DNA of 29,896 nt from assembly GCA_900660155.1 (NCBI GenBank), contig CABFPE010000179.1, positions 653,711-683,606 on the forward strand, given 5' to 3'. This stretch comes from Hofstenia miamia (Eukaryota; Xenacoelomorpha; Acoela; Hofsteniidae). Positions 9,807-18,751 of this stretch are shown here, in pieces; position 1 is the stretch's first letter, and each line of letters begins with the position of its first letter. The position numbers were made by a program, and so were the translations under genes. The notes beneath the pieces were generated by a model, which was not told the DNA's origin, did not search any database, and worked only from the letters and a program-made list of their open reading frames with translations.

Positions 9807-11660
9807 TTAACCAAGGCTCAGGAGCAAACCCATACCAATTGTTGATCTTAAATTTCTTTATGATTATTTCAATATAAATTCATTACAAGCCAGAAAAAAA
9901 TGTATGTCAGCTTCTATTTCCTGTGAAAGAAACCGAAAACATTGTTTAGGAAAACATCAACCTAATAATATATTCTATCGAACAAAATAATTCCTAACAT
10001 ATTTCTCATCAATTCAAAACAAACTAGCATATATAAACCGTGAGCTTTTAAAAAATATTGACACAAGAAATTAACAACTTGCAAGGATATATAAGAAATT
10101 GTAAACTTACGGAGAAAAATATATTATAATGGTGGCTGCGAATTAATAGCAAAACCTATTGAATCGAGAGTTTCAGTAAAGACAAAGTCGATGCAGTTCA
10201 TGAACTTATTGAATACCATGTTATTAATAGAACTGATATTACAAAACGCTTAGCTCAGTTCAAATATTCAAATGTTCAGAAACATGATGAATTTTTCTGA
10301 GCAAATAGTAACGTTGTTGATAATGCACGAGACAACCCGAGCCCGATTGGTATAACTTTGGTTTCAAAATCTTAGAATGCAATAAATTCAGTTATTTTTA
10401 ACAATAATTAGAAGAAACTTAAAATATGTTTACATAAGTATGTGCAGTATATGGCAATTTAACGGCCTAAATTCAGGCTTGTGGCCACTCCTACTACGTA
10501 AAGGATTCAAATTAATATATAGAGAGTGAGTAAAAATGACAATAATGTTAAAGTTATTTTCTAAACACCACAACGCAAGAATAATTACTTCTCTAAAAAG
10601 TTTTATTTTTTAAAGAAAATACGACAAACTAAAAATGCTTACTGGGAAAATAAAAAGCGTACATAGCAAACACACATTTAAATATTCTGACTTAAATACC
10701 TATACAAATACCTTTTATTTAAGTCTAAATTTAATTGGAATATGTTGTGTGGTATAAACATACTTGTGTAAATATTTATATTAGAATGCTTTATTGGGTT
10801 TGATAGAGATAAAATTACATGAAAAATTCTAATAAAGAATTGTATTACAGACAAAAGCCAACCATTCGATAAGCATTCCTGATCGTGTTGCATGGCAAAT
10901 ATATAGAGCAGAAGTAAATATTTTTTTACTGAATTCATTAAAAAATAGGCACAATATAAACTCGATTATATCTTGGACCTAAAAGTATCTATACAAAATT
11001 TTAATGATTCCTTCTTACTAGCAGAAAAATCGAACGTAATATTGCTTTGCTTTTTTTAAAGGATCTTAGTATTGAAAGCGGGTTGGACCTGAAAAATGAA
11101 AGAAAACCGGCCTCTGGGAAATAACCTCTGACAATATAATATCCTTATAAAAACATTTTAAAGAAATTTGAATTGTATTGTCAGTTTCTTATTAATAATT
11201 TAAGCCTAGGTAAATTCAGCCTTTTCTAAAAGTTTAAATGCAATTGACTGACAAAATAACACAGACATCTCAACAACTTTGTACTGAGTTACTATCTATT
11301 ATGTATGTAAAAAGTCTGAAAATTTTTTTTAAAAAATAGGATGTTTGATTGAAAAGTTATATGCCTTTTTTTTGTTACAAATGTTCACCATTGAGGATAA
11401 CACATTTACTCATAGATCAAATGACCAGGGGAAAGCCATTGCCATTCTAAACCGAACCAATTCGAATTACTAAAAACCATACTTTGCTGGTTTCATTGGC
11501 TTGCACACAGAGTGTAATGCAGTGCCAAAACACTTTAAAAGCAAAAAATATTCAAATTGCGTGGGACAGTGAATTGGATTACATGGAGTTTGATAAAAAT
11601 GGATTTTATACATTTTTGCTAAAGCTATTTTGTTTGGTAAAATTCTATTTTATTGCTATG
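9807..11660. other. AT-rich stretch with one weak coding-like patch
   Basis: No gene is recognised. At about 10165-10300 the plus strand has a 45-codon frame (containing DAVHELIEYHVINRTDITKR) with balanced, protein-like composition but no family I can name. Short frames at 10678-10938 (minus) and 11484-11711 (plus) look like chance frames. Confidence 0.45.
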
Positions 11661-12045
11661 TTTTTTATTATTATTTTTATTATCTCGTTCCTTCTCACAA
11701 CTTTATGCTAGTGAACTCTCAGATAGGGGGAGCCCCAGAGCTTTCCTCAGGTCTCTAACTGTTCCTAAATGTGCTGCTTTCTGTACTACTGCCCTGCTCC
11801 ATTTCGGTAATCCAAACTCCTCCACGCATTTCTTATGTTTCTAGATTACTGCTCCCATTCCTGCAACTACAACCGAAACTAGTTTAATCTTATTTAACTT
11901 CCTCCGCGAGCCCAGTGTACTTGACTATCATGCTGCTACTCTGTATGTTGAAGTCCCACACCATCAAAACTTCTCCTTCTTTATGACTGCCTGTGGCTTC
12001 AGCTAATGCCATTTATCTTCTGCCTCTAACCCAACCTGCAGTGTG
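11661..12045 (-). mobile_element. R4/Dong-like retrotransposon 3' end, copy 2
   Basis: A second minus-strand copy of the element at 5410-6840, covering only the C-terminus and tail. In order the conceptual pieces are EDKWH and KPQAVI (about 12020-11980), VWDFNIQ (about 11965-11942), KYTGLAEEVK (about 11930-11900), SVVVAGMGAV (about 11870), GLPKWSRAVVQKAAHLGTVR and LRKALGLPL. The stop is at 11703-11705. Frameshifts are present. The segment expected between WDFxIQ and KYxDLA, where restriction-like endonuclease elements carry their acidic catalytic motif, seems deleted. An AAT-type tail follows (11661-11684), matching copy 1. The copies share strand and 3' boundary, which supports a retrotransposed family with frequent 5' truncation. 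Confidence 0.8.
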
Positions 12046-12087
12046 AGGTTACTGAAGACGTCAATAGACTAACTCAGTGGGTGAAAC

Positions 12088-12249
12088 CACGATCCGGGAC
12101 CGGACCATACCCCTAGACGTGTACCAGTCCGGTTTGATCGTGAGAAACCTCTGGTAACCCCTGGCACGCAGAGTGCTGATCTGTGTTGAGTCTGATCAGC
12201 AGAGAGTGAAGCCGAAGGTCGCACTTCAGTTGAGAGGGTTGCGCCTCTC
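12088..12249. other. GC-rich island with five consecutive stem-loops
   Basis: Within 162 bases there are five non-overlapping inverted repeats in a row. (1) CACGATC (12088-12094) plus ACCGGAC (12099-12105) pair with GTCCGGT (12127-12133) plus GATCGTG (12136-12142). (2) CTCTG (12149) pairs with CAGAG (12169). (3) GCTGATC (12175) pairs with GATCAGC (12194). (4) TGAAG (12207) pairs with CTTCA (12224). (5) GAGAGG (12232) pairs with CCTCTC (12244). The GC content is far above the surroundings. A minus-strand frame stays open for about 70 codons here, which GC-richness alone could explain. It adjoins the 5' side of the truncated retrotransposon copy. It could be a structured RNA, an inserted element or a retained piece of transposon. 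Confidence 0.5.
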
Positions 12250-12489
12250 CCGCTTTGGCCAACAAAGGCTACTAACGGTCGTAACTAATTATTTAAGGAA
12301 TACAATTTTGTAAGTTTTTGATTCTTAAGAATTGTGATTCAATTGGATTGGATCCAAGCCAAAACTTTTTTAAGTTAAAAAATACTGATTAAAATAATTG
12401 CTGCTGGGTTTCAATAATTCCAAATTGAGCATTTGATCATTAAAATCTTGCAGTAAATGTACACTAGAGAGTGACAATATGAAGTAAAC
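12250..12489. other. Spacer without recognised feature
   Basis: Composition falls back to AT-rich after about 12285. No gene or repeat was recognised. Confidence 0.5.
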
Positions 12490-12770
12490 ATCAACCCAAC
12501 CCCTACACGATCGGAATATTTACTATCCGAATCCGACCCGACCAGAAAAGTTTATACCCGAACTCAGCCTGTCCCAAAACCTTGATTAACATCAATCATT
12601 TCCTGATCGGGAAAACAGTAATTTATAGGTATTACGTAACGTCTTGAATCTTTCTTAAATCAAACTGTGATTAACATCAGTATTTTTTAATCATTAATCT
12701 TTGCACCCAAACCTGGCCGACCCAACCATTTGATTACCGAACCCGACTCGAAGCCCGAAAATGGGGCGCG
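12490..12770. repeat. Degenerate CCGA(C)CCG repeat block
   Basis: Two clusters of CCGAAT/CCGACCCGACC/CCCGAAC-type motifs (about 12490-12570 and 12705-12770) flank a block holding the 38-bp shared segment and a near-duplicate TGATTAACATCA (about 12583 and 12669). The texture resembles the CTCGAA-rich block at 21870-22169 but the motif differs. Confidence 0.55.
12613..12650 (+). repeat. 38-bp segment, second occurrence
   Basis: Exact copy of 9583-9620. Here it lies inside the CCGACCCG-type block and continues as TTTCTTAAATC. Confidence 0.95.
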
Positions 12771-13189
12771 TTTACTCTGGTACTTGATGTCACTCTCTAT
12801 TTTACACGTAGCTATTCATGTTAAAATATACTCACGAAGAATAGTTTTCACCATTCGAACTTTCAACATTTTCTTGGCACCAACTTGTTCAATAATAATG
12901 CACACAGCAATGGCAGGCTTAAAAAAACTTTACTTCATTTATGTTCTTGGAGCAAGAAACGACATTGATTCTCAGCCATATTTATACTTAAATAAAATTG
13001 AAACTGCATGGAATTGTACTTGATATAGCGGGGACAATATATAATACATTTGTCTGTATTCACTAACATGATCATGCATTCCTTTCAAAATTTTATGTTT
13101 TTAATGACCAATTAAATATTTTTGGTAATAAATAACGGTTTTTTCTATTCGAATTAATACATGAACTATAATGTAATTGTTATAAACAA
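12771..13189. other. Stretch without recognised feature
   Basis: A plus frame covers about 12730-13023 but starts in repetitive CCGAC sequence and has no recognisable domain. I treat it as chance. Confidence 0.45.
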
Positions 13190-13700
13190 AATACATGCAG
13201 TAGTTGAACGTGATAATTTAGTCCTAAGTTTCTGAGGTGGTATAAGTATCTAACGCCAGAAGCCATTTTATGTATCTTTTTTAAAAGAAATTTATGGAAT
13301 TATAAATCTTGGTGAATATCAACACCTAAATACGTAACATGATCACTTTGTTTTATCGGAACACTGTTTACAATTAATTCGATTTTGTTTGTTATTTCTT
13401 TTACAGAATTTGGGGAAAAATATATTGAATTGCGTTTTTTCAATATTGATTTTTAATTGATTGATGTCAAATTCTTACAAAGATTTTCATTGTTCTGAAT
13501 GCATTATCATGCGTATTTATGAGACAAGTATTGTAAGCAAATTGATATATTTCACTATGATTTACATGTTGAATAATGTCAATTACATGTGTTGCAAATA
13601 AAATTGGCCCTAGTATTGTGCCTTGAGGCACTCCTCGATCGGTTGTAATATAATCAGATTTCAAATTCATTAAACCACGCTGTTTTCAATTTTCTAAAAA
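13190..13700 (-). pseudogene. Non-LTR retrotransposon reverse transcriptase relic (second family)
   Basis: On the minus strand an RT palm fragment is readable. ITTDRGVPQGTILGPILF (about 13650-13595) is the GVPQGSxLGP motif. YQFAYNTCLI (about 13550-13518) sits where the catalytic YADD would be, with the second catalytic aspartate replaced by asparagine. After a frameshift near 13460 come LKINIEKTQFNIF and VTYLGVDIHQDL (about 13340-13305), the conserved YLGVxxD region C-terminal to the palm, then GVRYLYHLRNLG. Stops interrupt it. The motif wording fits the Jockey/CR1/L2/I-type superfamilies, not the R4-like element elsewhere in the window. It is inactive and truncated at both ends. Confidence 0.88.
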
Positions 13701-13717
13701 ACTCATAAGTAACTTAA

Positions 13718-14064
13718 TTGAAATCCGTTTTCAGCAATGCATTGATTAAATGCACAAATGGTTGTCAAATATATGAAAAATTTCTTTATTATAAAGTAAG
13801 GAAGACTAATCGAACTTCAAGAATAACTAATTCTAAATTTCATACTATATTTTCTAATTCGTTAAAAGTAGATAATGACAACTTACATTTTGATTGTCTA
13901 AGTTCTGATAGAGAAATTTTTGGAAAATTTCAGTTACCTAATTCTGCAAATGTCTGATTTGAATGATTTAGTATCTTTTTTTAGCCGTAAATTGAGACCA
14001 TTCAATAAAGGAATTTTTTAAATGTCTGATTTAAATAACTTAATATGTTTTTTATCTGTAAATT
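13718..14064. repeat. Imperfect 45-bp duplication in unrecognised stretch
   Basis: AAATGTCTGATTTGAATGAT... at 13948-13994 recurs imperfectly as AAATGTCTGATTTAAATAAC... at 14020-14064, with both copies continuing through a T-run to CTGTAAATT or CCGTAAATT. A plus frame upstream (13718-13957) has no recognised domain. The duplication is about 72 bp apart and diverged. Confidence 0.6.
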
Positions 14065-14160
14065 TTGCTCATCAAAGAAGTACTGAATTGAAATAGCATA
14101 TTACCAAGGCGCCTTGCATCTTACATATTAAATATATAAAAATGGTTTGATTTTTCGTAT

Positions 14161-15350
14161 TTATATTATATGTTTCACAACCTCATATCCCTCGATCTTT
14201 TTTAAATGAACTTTTATGCATAAATTTTTTTTGTTGAAAGAAAGAATAAATTTTTGAAAATTGGAAAATATCATCAGTTTCCTTGTGTCGGTTCCAACAA
14301 ATATGCCCTCTTTCAGTTTTGCAACGGATATTCCAGGAAAAACTGTTTTCAGCATGCTCAATGGTTCACTATTTTTGTCAAGAGCCTTTACAAAATTTTT
14401 GAAAAGACCAAGGTTTATATCTAACTGTGGAAGCATTACTTTCTCAACTGGGACAAGATTAACATGCTGAACGTTCTTTTGACCTGGTATTTTATTGTGT
14501 CGAAGGGACCAAGATTCACTCGCGTAGTGCTCTATCTTGTATTTACTGTCCCATTCACAGATGAAACCGAAGGGCTTAGCATATCCACGTCGCGTAAGAA
14601 TATAAATGAGAATAAGTTTATTAAACTGAGTGGTAACAATACCCGACTCATAAGAGAAATCATAACTAGTACTTCTTTACCGCTCTATTCGGGAAGGTAG
14701 ACATACTCCTATATGGGTTTGTTCTCATATTAGCACTCCTCAGGTTTCTATGATGTTGCGGGATCATCACTTTAACTAGCTCATTCAGGAGGTGCTGGGA
14801 GTTAATCTACTTGTGCCGGAGTATTTTATCAACTCTTCTAACATTACTTGCAACAGGTGTGTATGAAGATATCAGCATCATCTTCATAACATACCCATCA
14901 GCATTGCAATATTCGCCTTAAGTTAACCACAAGTTTTCCAGAGGTATTGCTCATATCTAATAAGGTCAAGAATAAGCTTCACAGCATCATATCATTCTTT
15001 TACTTTTTTAGGGCAAGCAACTGGAATTCCAGGGTATTTTGTTCCACATGAAGTTGCACGGCTTTTATGTTTGTCACACTACCCTCAATAAAGAGCGACC
15101 AGTCGGATTGCACATTGGATTCAAGGCCACGTTTACGAAAGACATCGGGGAAATTAAAACAATACAATAAGTTGTTTTAATTACTCACATGAAAGAAGTC
15201 AACATACATAGGATCCCTTTCTCCATAGTATGACTTGTATTTAGTACCATTTGTAAGACACCAAACTCTTTCAACAATGAGCCAGTTAAACATGCATATC
15301 TTTTTAAAAAGCCTAACAGTCTCACGTATTTATCTTTTTTACTTCATTAT
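14161..15350 (-). pseudogene. Relic of an invertebrate repeat-associated protein family, split by an insertion
   Basis: Minus-strand frames reproduce, in order, conserved blocks of a multicopy protein family I recall from Hydra, aphid and spider genomes. These are YGERDPMYVDFF (about 15230), WSLFIEGS..IKAVQLH (about 15105-15060), WKTCG-stop-LKANIAMLMGML (14940-14887), then after an interruption GYAKPFGFICEWDS (14586-14545) and LDINLGLFKNFVKALDK (about 14425-14375), PGISVAKLKEGIFVG and a weak tail to 14161. The last part, 14595 to 14161, is a single open frame of about 144 codons. Family members typically read LPPLHIKLGLMKNFVKA at that position. Function is not known to me; the dispersed multicopy distribution suggests a transposon-borne gene. 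About 290 bp of foreign sequence lies between GML and GYAK. Stops and frameshifts make it non-functional. Confidence 0.75.
14596..14886 (-). mobile_element. Insertion carrying dispersed repeat family A, copy 2
   Basis: This segment separates two conserved blocks that are contiguous in the protein family, so it is foreign to the reading frame. Bases 14613-14751 are homologous to 634-788. Bases 14752-14886 have no counterpart at copy 1, so copy 2 may be fuller-length at the minus-strand 5' end, or a second element may be nested. TGATG / CATCA at about 14752-14770 can form a small hairpin. No clean target duplication is seen. GGGTATGTTATG versus GGATATGCTAAG at the two edges matches at 9 of 12 bases but overlaps homologous codons. 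Confidence 0.65.
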
Positions 15351-18300
15351 TTCCATTGTCATCCTGCCATTTCTCTCCAGTTTTAGTTGATTCTGTTAAT
15401 ATTTCAGTTGGAGCATCTGAACGGCTTGCGGAAGGCTTTGCAGCTTCTTCATTTTTCGAATATGGTACAGGTTCTAATTGCAGAACTGACATTGTTAGAA
15501 TGATCACGTTGTTCGCGCCAAGACATTGGGGTGCTGAAAATTAAACGCGTGAACTACCCTGCAGACAACACAAACATGTTACTTGAACACTTCTTACAAA
15601 CTATGTGTGGTGCAAAATGTCTTATCCCGGTGGCCCAATTTCATCTTAAAATATATCAAATATATCATTTATATAATGCTTTAATTATATTTTCATATGG
15701 TTACTTAGAAAGATCATACAAGTTCTACACAATGGAAAATTATTTTTTGTTTTTGATATTGAAACACAATGTAAAAAATTGGGATGAAACTGCAAACATT
15801 GCTCACGATGAAGCACATCAAGACAAAAGAATTACACAAATGAAAAATTAATGATTTACTTTCAATAAATTTTCTATTTCATAAATGCATTAAAGAACTT
15901 GTTTCCTACCACTCCGCCCCTCACTCTAATCCTTTTTAAATTTTAGGATTTTGAAAATCCCGATATGTTTGTGTCTTCCTGACTTGTAAATTTTAGTAGG
16001 AGATATATTATGACAAAATTTGAAGTAAGTGTTCTTGCTATGCCACTTGGGTCAACAATTTTGTTTAGGCCATGTCGCATTTTTCATGTTATTGTTGCAA
16101 TAAATACATTAACCAGGCTTTGTGAATTTAGAAAGGATAAACAAATTTAGCCCATTGAAAAAGTTTAAAGCTTCTAGCATTCGCCATTTTTCACTATCTA
16201 GGTTTGCATTGATGACGTCATCATTTATCTAGTGACTTCATTTTATAGAGGAAGGATGTATTAAGGGGAATGATTCAACACTACTCCCCTGAGAATTCAA
16301 AAGACAAAAATAACTTTTGAAAGATAATTGGGGATTGGAAAAAATTATTGAAAATATGAAGAAAACAGTTCATAAATTTAAGGTCACGCGATGCATTTTA
16401 GCGTTAAACTTCTCTGACAATTAGGCCATTTTAATTGCCATTGACACTTGCAACTCATGTGTCATTAAACCCTGATCTACTTCAAATGGACGATAATTTC
16501 CGCTAATTGAAATTATTTGTAGTTTTATGATTTTTAGAATGTTCTTTTAATTAAACATTACGTCATGTATTTTTTGACCAATGAGTGTACAGTATTTGAC
16601 GTTAAACGATTCGCAGTTGTAGATATCAGATGGTAGATTAATAATGAGGAAATGAACGGTTAATTAAATGGAATCAGCCAAAAAGAAGGTTACTGCAGCG
16701 TAAAAGCTGAGAATCACGGCGCCGAGGCCTATAATTGCATACGTGGTGGAAGGCCAACAAAGCAATTAACAAAGCAGGAAGAATCTGATATCAGCTAACT
16801 GGGCCAAGCGTGACATTTTCGCAGAAACGAGAACATACCCAACAGGAAACATGGTTTAAGTATGTCGCAGCAGAATTTAAAAACAAGACGCCATTGAAAA
16901 TCCAAATGTTGTAACATTTAATAAAAAAAATCTAAAACAATAATTATTTTTTACTTCATTATCAGTGTTTCAAAGAAAGTGAATTCCATTTGAAAAGTAT
17001 TTAGTTGTAGATAAGTACGATCAGACAAAAGTAAGTTTCTGTCCGATCCTTAATACTAAGCTTTCTATGACTTTCAATAAATCACACTTTCCCAGAGAAA
17101 AGTAAGGTGCATAGAGTTTTCATATCATTTGAATGCAGATGCTGGACAATTCTGACTAAAATTGTATTAGCACATTTTCTACTATTAATTTTCTTTTTTG
17201 TTGCAATTTTAGCATCAAATATATTAGGGTTTTAGCCAAAAAGCACTATAAATTTTTGAAAAGCAAAGACTTACTGGATTCACGTAAATATGTTTGTATT
17301 TAACATATAAATTTGCATAGTAAAATATTCCACGTAACATGCACCTGTTAAGCGTACTTTTAGAGAACTCCATAAATGATCATAACCTCAAAATCAAAAT
17401 ATACGCAGTAGTTAAAAATATTTTGAAACGTCAAATCGAATATAGCCATTTCACCTGTGACAAAATAAAAATTAAGGGCAGTTTACGTGAGATTTCTATT
17501 GAAATGTAGTAAATTAACACTAGCTGCGAGAATTTCCATATATATTTTATTCGTAACCCATAAACTTAACTTAAACACAAGGTACTTTAAGATCATAATA
17601 ATTAACTAAAACATATATTTTTTTCCACCTACATGTAATTGTTATCAGTGTTGTATTTGGAAGTACCATTATTTACCGGTATGGTTGTGGAAATATCGGT
17701 TAGGTAACGGTAGCTAATTAGTAAAAAGCCGCGCTATAATTTTCATTACGATATACCGTCGATCCTTAATTAAAATATTATAACAACATAATTGAAACCT
17801 ATTTAATGTGCGTTTCGATATACTACATGACGCTAGAGAAAGTGTTTTCAAGGTTTGCCAGTTCATTGTATTTTCTTCAAGAAATGTCAAAGCTATTCAG
17901 TTGAACTAGTTCGTTACAGAAATGAAAGTTGAACAAAAATTACAAGTGAGGTTCTTCATTAAATTTCATGAAAAGTGAACCACTGATTGATGAATGGTAT
18001 TAAAAATTTTCAATTTTGGAATAAACTGTTTTGAATGAGCACATCTTGGTTTATCTTTTTTATTTTATCTGGATAATATTGATTTTTTTGATTTATGAGT
18101 GAATTGAAATAAGCCCAAATTACTACCACGGTCGCATTTAGCTCCCTGTTTCATTCTACCAAACAGAACCACTAAGAGGCTCTGTGATATATGAACATTG
18201 AGTTAGAAATTTTTCCTGTACTGGAAGCACCTAAAAGTTTAACTACTTTTCAATGAAATTTCCAATTTTCTGCAAAAACTTTTAGATTTTTTCACACCTA

Positions 18301-18387
18301 ATATTTTAATGTTCAAAGAATACCGAGCCCTAAGTTTCACGGATCAACACATAAACTCTTTTGCTGTAGATAGACCTCAAGCCTTAT
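15351..18387. other. AT-rich stretch, no supported gene
   Basis: Frames at 15322-15507 (minus) and 15531-15851 (plus) lack recognisable domains; the minus one may be an upstream remnant of the adjoining pseudogene. A palindromic CRE (16213-16220), a GC-richer coding-like patch (16690-16870) and a TACCGGTA/AACGGTA-rich patch (17670-17760) are the only distinctive items. Confidence 0.5.
16213..16220. promoter_or_regulatory. Palindromic CRE/ATF-like site
   Basis: TGACGTCA lies within the 12-bp perfect palindrome GATGACGTCATC (16211-16222). It is the canonical CREB/ATF binding sequence. No promoter or gene start is recognisable nearby, so this may be chance. Confidence 0.25.
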
Positions 18388-18751
18388 TGAGAAGAGTGCC
18401 ATGTGCAAGTTATTTAAAGATCGGGGTGATCCACTATCTTGTAATGTTTTCAAATTTTGGATATTTCTCTTAGTTAATGAGAAGAGTGCCATGTGCAAGT
18501 TATTTAAAGATCGGGGTGATCCACTATCTTGTAATGTTTTCAAATTTTGGATATTTCTCTTAGTTAATGAGAAGAGTGCCATGTGCAAGTTATTTAAAGA
18601 TCGGGGTGATCCACTATCTTGTAATGTTTTCAAATTTTGGATATTTCTCTTAGTTAATGAGAAGAGTGCCATGTGCAAGTTATTTAAAGATCGGGGTGAT
18701 CCACTATCTTGTAATGTTTTCAAATTTTGGATATTTCTCTTAGTTAATGAG
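18388..18751. repeat. 90-bp minisatellite, four identical units
   Basis: Four consecutive 90-bp units start at 18391, 18481, 18571 and 18661 with no differences seen. A unit runs from GAAGAGTGCCATGTGCAAGT to TTCTCTTAGTTAATGA. As 90 is a multiple of three, both strands show long repetitive frames of 30 residues per unit (for example MCKLFKDRGDPLSC on plus). These have no flanking coding context and I do not call a gene. The flanks (CCTTAT before, TTTTAAGCC after) occur once. Confidence 0.97.

Noticed and set aside
12088..12249. tRNA or CRISPR-like interpretation of the hairpin island
   Set aside because: There is no cloverleaf with conserved T-arm sequence. The stem-loops differ in sequence, so they are not repeats with spacers.
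14596..14886. Confident SINE call for dispersed repeat family A
   Set aside because: A GAGCTAGTTAAAG box-A-like string and a small anticodon-like hairpin were seen, but no box B at a proper distance and no clean target duplication.
17646..17770. Second hAT element beginning CAGTGTTG
   Set aside because: No reverse-complement end or 8-bp duplication was found. TACCGGTA/AACGGTA motifs alone are not enough.
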